NCBI RefSeq assembly: GCF_007714205.1
Contig: NZ_VMQU01000023.1
Location: forward strand, 1-49,528
Source of the DNA: Mycobacterium helveticum
GTDB taxonomy: Bacteria > Actinomycetota > Actinomycetes > Mycobacteriales > Mycobacteriaceae
Direction of reading: 5' to 3'
Length of the DNA: 49,528 nucleotides
Positions 34,749 to 43,501 of the stretch are shown here, in pieces. Below the pieces are notes generated by a model, which saw nothing but the letters and a program-made list of their open reading frames with translations, did not search any database and was not told where the DNA came from. Each line of letters starts with the position of its first letter. Within the stretch, counting starts at the first letter, position 1. Position numbers and translations under genes: made by a program.

Positions 34749-35492
34749 GTGAACACCGCACCGCCGCCACGCGACTCAGCATCCCGACTCACCGGCCCCG
34801 GCAAGACCTTGTTCGCGTGGGCATCCGCGCTGGTGCTGGCCGCCGCGGGCATGGTGGCGACGCCGGCGGTCAGCGCGGCCGCCGACGGCGAGCCCTGCCC
34901 CGATGTGCAGGTCGTCTTCGCCCGCGGAACGCTGGAACCCCCGGGCCCAGGGGCCACCGGACAGGCCTTCACCGACGCACTCACCGAGCGCCTGCCCGGC
35001 ACCTCCATCGATGTGTACCCGGTCGACTACCCGGCATCGCTCGACTTCAACGCCGCGGCCGACGGCGTCGTCGATGCCAGCCACAAGGTCCTCGACACGG
35101 CCGCGGGTTGCCCCAACACCAAAATCGTGGTGGGTGGCTACTCGCAGGGCGCGGCGATCGCGGCCTACCTGACCGCCGACAGCATCCCGCCGGGGTACCC
35201 ACTGCCACCCGGAATCAGCGGCCCGATGCCGCCGAGCACCGCGCGGCACGTGTCGGCGGTGGCGTTGTTCGCCAAACCGTCCAACCGCTTCCTCAACATC
35301 GTCGATAACAGCGCGCCGCCCATCTCCATCGGGCACCTCTACGCCGGGAAGACCATCGAGCTGTGCGCCACCGACGACCCGGTGTGCTCCTCGACGGGAT
35401 TCAACCGTGCCGCCCACAGCTCCTACCGGTTCAACGGCATGACCGACCAGGCGGCCGACTTCGCGGCAGCGGCGGTTCACGGCAACCGCTGA
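34749..35492 (+). CDS. Secreted cutinase-like esterase (Culp family)
   Basis: 247 aa with a long signal sequence of about 45 residues (KTLFAWASALVLAAAGMVATPAVSAAA), then CPDVQVVFARGTLEPPG. Catalytic Ser132 in GGYSQG, Asp210 in DDPVC, His223 in AAHSSY. It shares the fold and triad with the protein at 21883 but not its C-terminal Gly-rich tail. GTG start; the upstream GAAAGAGA is a weak ribosome binding site. The 336-bp leader region holds the structured element. Confidence 0.9.
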   Translation: MNTAPPPRDSASRLTGPGKTLFAWASALVLAAAGMVATPAVSAAADGEPCPDVQVVFARGTLEPPGPGATGQAFTDALTERLPGTSIDVYPVDYPASLDFNAAADGVVDASHKVLDTAAGCPNTKIVVGGYSQGAAIAAYLTADSIPPGYPLPPGISGPMPPSTARHVSAVALFAKPSNRFLNIVDNSAPPISIGHLYAGKTIELCATDDPVCSSTGFNRAAHSSYRFNGMTDQAADFAAAAVHGNR

Positions 35493-35526
35493 GCCGACCG
35501 GAGTCGGCGGCGGCCGCGTTGCCCAA

Positions 35527-36264
<738 letters not shown>

Positions 36265-36307
36265 GCCCGGAGTCATGCCGGTTCCGGGGAAGTAATGGCG
36301 GCGCGGC

Positions 36308-37180
36308 ATGGTTGAACCTCGGGTGCGTATCGGAGTGGTATTCCCCCAGACGGAACTCGGCGGCGAGCCTTCGGTCGTGCGCGTCTACGGTCAGCGCGTC
36401 GAAGAGCTCGGGTTCACCCACATCCTGGCCTACGACCACGTGGTGGGCGCCGACCCGCGGGTGCACCGGGACTGGCAGGGCCCCTACGACATCGACTCGA
36501 CGTTTCACGAGCCGTTCGTCATGTTCGGCTACCTGGCCGCGGTGACCTCGCTGGAACTGGTGACCGGCATCATCATCCTGCCGCAGCGGCAGTCGGTGCT
36601 GGTCGCCAAGCAGGCCGCCGAAGTCGACCTGCTGACCGAGGGGCGCTTCCGGCTGGGAGTGGGTCTGGGCTGGAACGCCGTCGAGTACGAGGCCCTCGGC
36701 GAGAACTTCCGCGACCGCGGCAGGCGCTCGGAGGAGCAGGTCGAGCTCATGCGCCGGCTGTGGACCGAACGCTCGGTCACGTTCTCGGGGAAGTACCACA
36801 CCGTGACCGCGGCGGGGTTGGCCCCGCTGCCCACCCAACGACCGATCCCGGTGTGGTTCGGCGCGGCCTCCGACCGCGCCTACGAACGCGCCGGACGCCT
36901 CGGCGACGGCTGGTTCCCGATGATGGAGCCCGGCCCCAAGCTCGACCACGCACGCGAGCAGGTCAACGCCGCGGCGGCGGCCGCGGGCCGCGACGTCGAG
37001 CGCCTCGGCATGGAGGGCCGGGTCAGCTGGTCCGGCGACCCGGACAAGGTCGCCACCGACCTCGAGGCCTGGAAGGCCGCCGGTGCCACCCACGTCTCGG
37101 TGAACACCATGAACGCCGGCCTGGCGACCGTCGACGAGCACCTCGCGGTCCTCGAACGCGTCGCCGCCGACCTGCAGTAG
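36308..37180 (+). CDS. LLM-class, probably F420-dependent oxidoreductase
   Basis: A 290-aa luciferase-like protein of the TIGR03619-type group: RIGVVFPQTELGG, YDHVVGAD, LVTGIIILPQRQSVLVAKQAAEVD, GRFRLGVGLGWNAVEYEALG, IPVWFGAASDRAYERAGRLGDGWFP. Different subgroup from the protein at 31681. ATG at 36308 with little ribosome binding site; it probably shares a transcript with the methyltransferase before it. The substrate is unknown. Confidence 0.87.
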   Translation: MVEPRVRIGVVFPQTELGGEPSVVRVYGQRVEELGFTHILAYDHVVGADPRVHRDWQGPYDIDSTFHEPFVMFGYLAAVTSLELVTGIIILPQRQSVLVAKQAAEVDLLTEGRFRLGVGLGWNAVEYEALGENFRDRGRRSEEQVELMRRLWTERSVTFSGKYHTVTAAGLAPLPTQRPIPVWFGAASDRAYERAGRLGDGWFPMMEPGPKLDHAREQVNAAAAAAGRDVERLGMEGRVSWSGDPDKVATDLEAWKAAGATHVSVNTMNAGLATVDEHLAVLERVAADLQ

Positions 37181-37222
37181 CGGCTGCGGCGGCGCCGCGC
37201 CCCGCTCACCGGTATCCTTAAA

Positions 37223-37238
37223 TCAACTAAGTAGTTGA
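37223..37238 (+). promoter_or_regulatory. Operator palindrome TCAACTA-AG-TAGTTGA
   Basis: Perfect 7-bp arms, 26 bp before the start of the methyltransferase at 37264. It shares TCAAC/GTTGA half-sites with the repeat at 35527-35566, so one regulator could bind both. MarR- or HxlR-like dimers use sites of this size. Confidence 0.55.
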
Positions 37239-37263
37239 CCGACCGCGGAGAGGGGTTCGTCGT

Positions 37264-38163
37264 ATGAGCCGCACGGAGAATGACACCTGGGATCTCGCGT
37301 CCAGCGTCGGCGCCACCGCCACGGCGGTCGCCGCGTCGCGCGCGACCGCGTCCCAGGGTCCGGACGCACTGTTGAACGACCCGTGGGCGGACCCGCTGGT
37401 CCGCGCGGTCGGCATCGACACGTTCATCAAGCTCCTCGACGGCGAGTTGCAGCGCGCCGACGATCCCCTGCTCAACCGCCAGGCCATGAACGAGCAGATC
37501 ACCGTGCGCACCCGATTCTTCGACGACTTCTTCATCCAGGCGACCGGCTCCGGGATCGGGCAGGCGGTGATCCTGGCGTCCGGGCTCGACACCCGGGCCT
37601 ACCGGCTGCCGTGGCCGGCCGGCACGGTGGTCTACGAGATCGACCAGCCCCAGGTCATCGAATTCAAGACGCGGACGCTGGCCGGGTTGGGCGCCGAGCC
37701 CGCCGCGCGGCGGCGCACCGTCGCGATCGACCTGCGCGACGACTGGCCGGCGGCGCTGCGAGCGGCCGGCTTCGACGCCGGGCGGCCCACGGCGTGGAGC
37801 GCCGAAGGCCTACTGGTGTACCTGCCGCCCGAGGCGCAGGACCGGCTGTTCGACAACATCGCGGCGCTGTCGGCGCCGGGCAGCCGGATCGCCACCGAGC
37901 ACATGGACCTGCGCAACATCCCGTCGGACTGGGCGCAGAAGCTCACCGAGCGGTCCCGGCGTCTGGGCTCCACCATCAACCTGGCCGAGTTGTTCTACAC
38001 CGGCGACCGGAACAGCGCCGCCGAATACCTCGGCGCCCGCGGCTGGCGGGTCGACATCCAGACGACCGAGCGGGCCTATGCCGAGCACGGCTTCCAGCTG
38101 CCGGACGACGACCTGGCCTCGTTCGGCGACGCGTCCGGTTACCTGACGGCCACCCTGGCCTAG
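37264..38163 (+). CDS. TIGR00027-family SAM-dependent methyltransferase
   Basis: A 299-aa protein of the large mycobacterial family of putative S-adenosylmethionine-dependent methyltransferases (LCMT-like fold). Signatures: [89 protein letters not shown] and ATEHMD. Physiological substrates are unknown. ATG at 37264 with GAGAGGGG upstream. Probably the last target of the TCAAC-type operator. Confidence 0.93.
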   Translation: MSRTENDTWDLASSVGATATAVAASRATASQGPDALLNDPWADPLVRAVGIDTFIKLLDGELQRADDPLLNRQAMNEQITVRTRFFDDFFIQATGSGIGQAVILASGLDTRAYRLPWPAGTVVYEIDQPQVIEFKTRTLAGLGAEPAARRRTVAIDLRDDWPAALRAAGFDAGRPTAWSAEGLLVYLPPEAQDRLFDNIAALSAPGSRIATEHMDLRNIPSDWAQKLTERSRRLGSTINLAELFYTGDRNSAAEYLGARGWRVDIQTTERAYAEHGFQLPDDDLASFGDASGYLTATLA

Positions 38164-38203
38164 CGTCTCCCGGCGGCTTGCGGGTGGCAATACGCTGTTG
38201 GCT

Positions 38204-39142
38204 ATGCGCGTCGATCCGGGACCACTGACGTGGGGCGCCGCGATTCACACCTGGCATCTGGATGTGGTGTCCGGGGGGCTGATCGCGGTGCTGGCCGGCG
38301 CGTACGCGTGGTGCTACCGGCGCGGCGGTGACGCCGAGCGCCCGGCCGGACGCGCGCAGGCGGTCTGCTTCGGCGCGGGGGTCGCGCTGTGGCTGCTGGC
38401 CACCGTGAGCGCGATCGGCGCGTACGCCTACCTGCTGTTCTGGGTGCGCGCCCTGCAGGTTCTGCTGCTGCTCTACGTCGTGCCGTTGTTCATCGCCCTG
38501 GCCAGGCCGGTCGCCGTGGTGCGCGGCGCGCTGGGGCGGACCGGGCGGGCGCGCGCCGACCGATTACTGGCCTCCCCGTTCGCCCGGGTGCTCGCCCACC
38601 CGGCGACCACATCGCTGGCGATGCTGGGCACGCCGTGGCTGCTCTACCTGACCCCCTGGTACAGCTCGGCCCTGGTGACCGAATGGGTCGGAGCGCCGAC
38701 GCGGATCCTGTTGGTGGCGCTGGGCTTCGGATACTTCTACGCCCGGCTGCAAGCGGACCCGGTCCCCCGCCGGTACTCGCAGCTGATCTCGCTGCTGATC
38801 ACCATCGGCGAAGCGCTCGGCGACGGCGTGCTCGGGTTGGTCATCTGGCAGGGCCCGCTGATCGGTGCGTCCTATTACGCGGGGCTGCACCGTTCCTGGG
38901 GCCCCGACCAGCGGCTGGATCAGACGATCGGTGCCGGCGTCCTGTGGATCCTCGGCGACGTGGTCGGGTTGCCGTTCGTGCTGCTGCTGATGCGCGCGCT
39001 GTCGCGCGACGAGAAGGAACACGCGGTTCGGGTCGACGCCGAGTTGGACGCGACCGACGCCGCCGACGGGCAGGCCGCCGCCCCGTCCGGGTTGTGGTGG
39101 GAGAACGAGCCACAACTGCGCGAGCGATTCGGCCGGGGCTGA
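38204..39142 (+). CDS. CtaG-like cytochrome c oxidase assembly protein
   Basis: A 312-aa membrane protein with about eight hydrophobic segments, of the caa3-type CtaG group linked to copper insertion into oxidase. Features: WHLDVVSGGLIAVLAGAYAW, LLFWVRALQVLLLLYVVPLFIALARP, the HPATTSLAMLGTPWLLYLTPWY region, then YYAGLHRSWGPDQRLDQTIGAG with conserved His. The C-terminal 50 residues are acidic. ATG at 38204. It is 41 bp after the methyltransferase and could share its transcript. Its presumed client, CtaD, is encoded at 18397. Confidence 0.8.
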   Translation: MRVDPGPLTWGAAIHTWHLDVVSGGLIAVLAGAYAWCYRRGGDAERPAGRAQAVCFGAGVALWLLATVSAIGAYAYLLFWVRALQVLLLLYVVPLFIALARPVAVVRGALGRTGRARADRLLASPFARVLAHPATTSLAMLGTPWLLYLTPWYSSALVTEWVGAPTRILLVALGFGYFYARLQADPVPRRYSQLISLLITIGEALGDGVLGLVIWQGPLIGASYYAGLHRSWGPDQRLDQTIGAGVLWILGDVVGLPFVLLLMRALSRDEKEHAVRVDAELDATDAADGQAAAPSGLWWENEPQLRERFGRG

Positions 39143-39157
39143 GCGCATCGACAACCA

Positions 39158-39256
39158 TTGCCGCAGAACGGGACCCCGTTGCAGGGCAAGGTCGCCATCG
39201 TCACGGGAACGGCGACGTGCCACGGAGGGCGCCACGGCACCGGGCGGAATAGCCTA
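39158..39256 (+). pseudogene. N-terminal fragment of a short-chain dehydrogenase
   Basis: A short frame reads LQGKVAIVTGTA, the usual first strand and start of the nucleotide loop of an SDR, then loses similarity within about 15 residues. It lies between convergent genes and runs into a tandem duplication. A degraded leftover, not a working gene. Confidence 0.5.
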
Positions 39257-39277
39257 TTTCCAGGGCCTATTTCCAGG
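39253..39277. repeat. Tandem duplication CCTATTTCCAGG(G)
   Basis: Two 12-13-bp copies (39253-39265, 39266-39277). The right copy contains the stop codon and last codons of the NUDIX gene, so the left copy is a duplicate of its 3' end. Confidence 0.85.
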
Positions 39278-39986
39278 CGAACACCGGTTGCTCGAGCCCG
39301 TCGACCGGGTCGTGCCGCCCCTCCAGGCCCAGCCACCGCAGTTGCAGCAGCACCGCACCCGTGGGCGCGTGAATGAGGTCGTTGCCCAGCGGGATCTGCA
39401 CGACGGGGCGCGGACTTTCCGGGATGGAGACGAACCGCGGCGAGTCGTCGCGTTGCAGTTGGTGCAGCCCCACCCGGTAGACCGCGACCACCTCGTCGGG
39501 CGCCGGTCGCGGATCGAGCGGGCCGCCACCCCAGATCACCACCGGGGTGATGACGTACCCCGACCGCGTCGGGTAGTCGTCGAGCAGCCCCAGCACGGCT
39601 GACTCGGGCAGCGCGATGCCGACCTCCTCGTCCAGCTCCCGCAGTGCGGCGTCGACGGCCGTTTCGCCGCGGTCGAGGCGGCCACCCGGCAGCGCCCACT
39701 GCGCCGAATGCGACGACAACCGAATGGCCCTGCGGCACAGCAGGAACGCGGCGCCACCCGACACGTCGACCATGCGGCCGTCGAGATTGGCTTCCGGCAT
39801 CGGCCGTCCGCCGATCCACTCGTCCACCGGCGCGGGGTCCACCCGGTCCTCGCCGACCTCGGAGTCGACCAGCACCACCGCGACCGCCGCGTGCCGCTTG
39901 GTCGGGTCGGTCACGGTGCGGCGCTGGTGACCGGCCACGTGCGCGCGGATCCGCTCCCGCAGCGCGTCGTCGTAGCTGATCGTCAC
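39267..39986 (-). CDS. NUDIX hydrolase
   Basis: A 239-aa pyrophosphohydrolase with the full Nudix box at 101-123 (GG-x4-GET...RELDEEVG), which binds Mg and the diphosphate. The general plan resembles CoA or ADP-ribose pyrophosphatases, but no subfamily motif is decisive. GTG start. It runs in the same direction as the thioesterase, whose stop at 40003 is 16 bp upstream of this start, so both may be on one transcript. Confidence 0.88.
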   Translation of the reverse strand: MTISYDDALRERIRAHVAGHQRRTVTDPTKRHAAVAVVLVDSEVGEDRVDPAPVDEWIGGRPMPEANLDGRMVDVSGGAAFLLCRRAIRLSSHSAQWALPGGRLDRGETAVDAALRELDEEVGIALPESAVLGLLDDYPTRSGYVITPVVIWGGGPLDPRPAPDEVVAVYRVGLHQLQRDDSPRFVSIPESPRPVVQIPLGNDLIHAPTGAVLLQLRWLGLEGRHDPVDGLEQPVFAWK

Positions 39987-40002
39987 CGCTCGACCCTATC
40001 GT

Positions 40003-40860
40003 TCAGCCCTGGCCCCGGCCGAAATAGAGTTCCTGGGTGGCGATGCAGACCAGTTGGCCGGCGCGGTTGAACATGGTCGACGTCGCAAGTCCGCGTCCCG
40101 CCGCGCCGCTGGGCGAAACCTGATCGGAGAGCACCCAATCGGACAGGTCGACCGGCCGGTGAAACCACAGCGCATGGTCGATCAGCGCGTTGAACGTGGT
40201 CGGCGGCGTGGCCCGCCGCATTGCGAGCGCCGTCTCGAGCATCGTCGTGCCGGACAGATAGGTCAGCAGGCAGCAGTGCAGCATCTCGTCGTCCGGCACG
40301 GGTTCGGTTGGCCGCCACCACATGCGGATGCGCGGTGAGGGTGTCGGCGCCTCGACGGCGAGCCGCGGCGGCGCGTCGACGTAGCGCAGCTCGAACGGCT
40401 GTGTCCTCACCCAGTGCCCGCCCAGCTCGTCGGCATAGGCCGCCAGCTGCTCCTGCACCGGCGGCAGCGTGTCCGGGTCGGGCACCTCGGGCATGGGCTG
40501 CTGGTAGTCGGGCGCTTCGACCGGCGCACTGAACGACGCGAGCGCCTCCAGCAGGATCTGGCCGTCCTGACGCGCCGTGACCTGCCGGGTCGAGAGCGTG
40601 CCCCCGTCGCGTGCCACGTCGACGTGCAGGTCGACCGGCAGGCGGGCGTCCCCGGCGCGCACGTAGTAGACGTGGACGCTGTGCGGCGTGCGACCCGGCG
40701 CGGTCAGGCCGGCCGCCATCAGCGCCTGGCCGGCGATGTGTCCGCCGACGATGTGGTGGGCCGGGTTGTCCAGCTGGGCGGCGACGAACTGCCGGTCGCC
40801 TGTGCGGTCGACCCGAAGCGTGGCGATGACGTCGGCCAGGGACGGCGAACGGTAGGTCAC
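40003..40860 (-). CDS. Acyl-CoA thioesterase (TesB-like double hotdog)
   Basis: A 285-aa protein with two hotdog domains. The first has VGGHIAGQALMAAGLTAPGRTPHSVHVYYVRAGDA; the second has LTYLSGTTMLETALAMRR and NALIDHALWFHRPVDLSDWVLSDQVSPSGAAGRGLATSTMF, with the Asp/Gln-type TesB pattern. It hydrolyses acyl-CoA esters; chain length is unknown. The GTG at 40860 marks the start of homology; the frame extends upstream without similarity. Probably co-transcribed with the NUDIX gene. Confidence 0.87.
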   Translation of the reverse strand: MTYRSPSLADVIATLRVDRTGDRQFVAAQLDNPAHHIVGGHIAGQALMAAGLTAPGRTPHSVHVYYVRAGDARLPVDLHVDVARDGGTLSTRQVTARQDGQILLEALASFSAPVEAPDYQQPMPEVPDPDTLPPVQEQLAAYADELGGHWVRTQPFELRYVDAPPRLAVEAPTPSPRIRMWWRPTEPVPDDEMLHCCLLTYLSGTTMLETALAMRRATPPTTFNALIDHALWFHRPVDLSDWVLSDQVSPSGAAGRGLATSTMFNRAGQLVCIATQELYFGRGQG

Positions 40861-41011
40861 CCTGGCATCATGCCGTAGGCCGCCGGACCGCCGGCATGTT
40901 GACCGGCTTGAACACCCATCCGTCAGGTGTCCACATGCCGGACGGTGCGGCCCGAGACGCCAGAGACGTGCCGGGCGCCCTGCTGGGCAACCGCAACGAC
41001 GCCATCGCCGC

Positions 41012-41119
41012 GAAATCGTGCCGGCCACGGGCTACGAGTTGTGGACCGATCCCGAAACCTACTGCCCTGGAAACACTCTGGGCTCCGACGGCTTCGGCCT
41101 TGCCCGTGACTACCGCTGA
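41012..41119 (+). pseudogene. Coding-like tail of an unrecognised gene
   Basis: In the 274-bp gap between the thioesterase and GtrA genes one frame reads EIVPATGYELWTDPETY, then GNTLGSDGFGLARDYR, and stops, which looks like a true C-terminus. A preceding coding-like piece (GALLGNRNDAIAAK) is in another frame, so a frameshifted remnant is likely. No family is recognised. Confidence 0.35.
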
Positions 41120-41134
41120 AACGTCCCGGTTACT

Positions 41135-41608
41135 TCACCGGCGGAACACGATCCATCTCATCGCACAGTACATGCACACCGCTTCGCAGGTGCCCGCCAC
41201 CAGACGCGACAGCTGGTACTGCACCCCGAGGGCCGCCAACCCGCTCGTCACCCCGAGGATGAACGCCAGGTAGTTGACGACGACCACCGTGGCGTACACC
41301 GCAATCTGGGGCCCGACGGGTGCGTGGGATCGGAAGTTGGCGCCGCGGTTGAGCACGTAGCCGAGCGCGAAGGCACACGCATAAGCGACCGTGACAGCGA
41401 CCGGCACCGGAACACCGAGCCCGCTGTGCAGGCCGGTGAGCAGCGACAGATCGGCGCCGAAGCTCAGGCCGTTGATCACGCAGTAGCCGACCAGCGTCGG
41501 TGCGACGACCGAGCTGAGCCCGAGCGGCAGGCGGGCCACGAACGCCTCACACCACCGGTGGAATCGGTCGACCGGGGGCAGCCCGCCGACATTCACGTCG
41601 GATTGCAC
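41135..41608 (-). CDS. GtrA-family membrane protein
   Basis: A 157-aa protein with four membrane helices of the GtrA/DPMS-like family, which helps flip polyprenyl-linked sugars or decorate cell-surface polysaccharides. Signs: VGYCVINGLSFGADL, ACAFALGYVLNRGANFRSHAP (the conserved N-R-x-x-x-F motif between helices 2 and 3) and a C-terminal MRWIVFRR. GTG start at 41608. No glycosyltransferase partner adjoins. Confidence 0.82.
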   Translation of the reverse strand: MQSDVNVGGLPPVDRFHRWCEAFVARLPLGLSSVVAPTLVGYCVINGLSFGADLSLLTGLHSGLGVPVPVAVTVAYACAFALGYVLNRGANFRSHAPVGPQIAVYATVVVVNYLAFILGVTSGLAALGVQYQLSRLVAGTCEAVCMYCAMRWIVFRR

Positions 41609-41772
41609 GTGCGTACCGTGCCACGGCCGGGTGTCGGCGCGGTGATCGGTCGATTAACTCGTCGCGACGCGTCCGGGTTGACCGCCGCCGCGGGCAGCGC
41701 CCGGGTGTGAACGTCCCGACACGACACGCCGACGAGGCGTCGTGGGATACACGGTCAGAGCCGTGGTTTGGC

Positions 41773-41994
41773 CTAATAGCCCAGGCCGTCGTCGGCCAGG
41801 TAGGTGACCGAGTACCACCGCCCGGCCGGCGAGGTGCGGGCGTCGTACTCCTCGGTCGCGTTCACTCCCTCCAGACGCACATCCGTCAGAGTCGGATTTT
41901 GCGCGCGGATATGGTCTTCGAGCGCGGCAAGCAGCGCGTCGCCGCTCAGGGTGGTGTCCGCACGCGCCCGTCCCTCGTGCCTCGCCCAACTCAC
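41773..41994 (-). CDS. Small hypothetical protein
   Basis: 73 aa from a GTG start, acidic, with a plausible alpha-beta pattern (DALLAALEDHIRAQNPTLTDV, then AGRWYSVTYLADDGLGY). Codon third positions are G/C-rich. No domain recognised. It stands alone between GtrA and the MaoC-fusion gene, about 165 bp upstream of the GtrA start, on the same strand. Confidence 0.5.
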   Translation of the reverse strand: MSWARHEGRARADTTLSGDALLAALEDHIRAQNPTLTDVRLEGVNATEEYDARTSPAGRWYSVTYLADDGLGY

Positions 41995-42268
41995 GGACTA
42001 CATCTTGCCCCGCCTTCGCGTTGCCCCGCCGGGGGCCGCGTTGAACCGTCAGGGGCAACCCCGGCGCCGTCATGTCGGATTCGTCCGGTTCGAAACCATC
42101 ACCCGCCCCGGTGCTGACGCAACTTCGCCGCCGCACTGGCGCGTCCCGCCGGCTCGCCGGGCCCAACCGCGTGGGGTTCGGAGGTTCGCGCGCGGCTGGT
42201 GCCGAGATTGGTCCGCCGGAGCCGGGCCGGGCCACGGCGGCATGGGGAACAAACCGCCGAACCGGATC

Positions 42269-42288
42269 GGACCGCGGTGCCGCGGTCC
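42269..42288. promoter_or_regulatory. Perfect 20-bp palindrome GGACCGCGG-TG-CCGCGGTCC
   Basis: Arms of 9 bp around TG, located where the -35 would lie for a -10-like TAGTGT at 42297-42302 before the MaoC-fusion gene. Operator or hairpin. The rest of the gene-free stretch 41995-42351 shows nothing else recognisable. Confidence 0.5.
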
Positions 42289-42351
42289 CCGCACGCTAGT
42301 GTGCATGGGTTGGCCTCAGCGAACAGGCCGGCAGGAAAGTTGAGCAACTTC

Positions 42352-43383
42352 ATGACCGCAGTAACAGATGCGTCGGTGCTAGAATCACGGGTCGGCCATT
42401 ACTACGAGATGGACGGCACCTACCTGGTCGGCCGCGAGAAGGTACGCGAGTACGCCCGCGCCGTGCAGGACTATCACCCCGCGCATTGGGATACTGCCGC
42501 CGCCGCCGAACTGGGTTACGCGGGCCTGGTGGCGCCGCTGACGTTCACCTCGGTCCCGGGCATGTCCTGCAACCGCCGCATGTTCGAATCGGTGGTCGTC
42601 GGTTATGACACCTACATGCAGACCGAGGAGGTCTTCGAGCAGCATCGCCCGATCGTGGCCGGCGACGAACTGCATGTCGACGTCGAACTGACGTCGGTGC
42701 GCCGCTTCGCCGGCAGAGACCTGATCACCGTCACCAACACCTTCACCGACACCGCCGGCGAGCGGGTGCACACCCTGCACACCACCGTCGTCGGCGTCAC
42801 CGCCGAGGACGTCGACCCGGCGGTCAAATTGGCCGCGCCGAAGATCATGATGCATGACGTGGACCTCGTGGCGATCGGCAACTCCGGCGCCGCCTACGAG
42901 AAGACGGTCCGCCCCGAAGGCGAGGTTCGGATCGCCGAGGCAGGCGCCGGCCGCACACCGGGGACGCGGTCCTTCGACGACCTGAAGGTCGGCGACGAGC
43001 TACCGGTGCGCCACGCCCGACTGTCCCGCGGTGACCTGGTCAACTATTCGGGCGTCGCCGGGGACGCCAACCCCATTCACTGGGACGAGGGCATCGCCAA
43101 ACTGGCCGGGCTGCCCGATGTGATTGCCCACGGGATGCTCACCATGGGGCTGGGTGCCGGCTTCGCCTCGGCGTGGTCGGGCGACCCCGGCGCGGTCACC
43201 CGCTACGCGGTGCGGCTGTCCCAGCCGGCGATCGTGTCGGCGGCAGCGGGTGCGGATATCGAATTCAGCGGCCGGATCAAGTCTCTGGATCCCGAGACCC
43301 GCTCCGGTGTCGTCCTCGTCGCCGCGAAGTCCGGTGGCCGCAAGATCTTCGGCCTGGCGACGGTGCACGTCCGCTTCCGTTAA
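42352..43383 (+). CDS. Fused MaoC-like (3R)-hydroxyacyl dehydratase (HadA/HadB type)
   Basis: 343 aa with two hotdog halves. The N-terminal HadA-like domain is about 10-155 (REKVREYARAVQDYHPAHWD). The C-terminal MaoC/HadB-like domain is about 200-343, with the catalytic SGVAGDANPIHWDEGIAK (Asp-x4-His) and GMLTMGLG. Such fused subunits dehydrate 3-hydroxyacyl-ACP or -CoA in fatty or mycolic acid metabolism. The ATG at 42352 lacks a well-placed ribosome binding site; an in-frame TTG at 42340 lies close behind AGGAAAG. A palindrome precedes the gene. Confidence 0.87.
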   Translation: MTAVTDASVLESRVGHYYEMDGTYLVGREKVREYARAVQDYHPAHWDTAAAAELGYAGLVAPLTFTSVPGMSCNRRMFESVVVGYDTYMQTEEVFEQHRPIVAGDELHVDVELTSVRRFAGRDLITVTNTFTDTAGERVHTLHTTVVGVTAEDVDPAVKLAAPKIMMHDVDLVAIGNSGAAYEKTVRPEGEVRIAEAGAGRTPGTRSFDDLKVGDELPVRHARLSRGDLVNYSGVAGDANPIHWDEGIAKLAGLPDVIAHGMLTMGLGAGFASAWSGDPGAVTRYAVRLSQPAIVSAAAGADIEFSGRIKSLDPETRSGVVLVAAKSGGRKIFGLATVHVRFR

Positions 43384-43448
43384 CCGGATGCGGCCCCGGT
43401 GACGCGCCATTGACGACGTTGTGCCCCACCGCGCCGACGTTTGCCACG

Positions 43449-43462
43449 GGCGCGTTTGCGCC
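43449..43462. terminator. Small hairpin between convergent genes
   Basis: GGCGC-GTTT-GCGCC, 5-bp stem, between the MaoC-fusion and DUF2786 genes. Weak and without a T-run. Confidence 0.25.
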
Positions 43463-43501
43463 AGCAGGGGTGCGCGGGACGTTGGCGGCCGGGTTCGCCC
43501 G

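Noticed and set aside
42072..42299. 75-codon frame upstream of the fused dehydratase
   Set aside because: Pro/Arg/Gly-rich with no homology or ribosome binding site, and it overlaps the palindromic promoter region.
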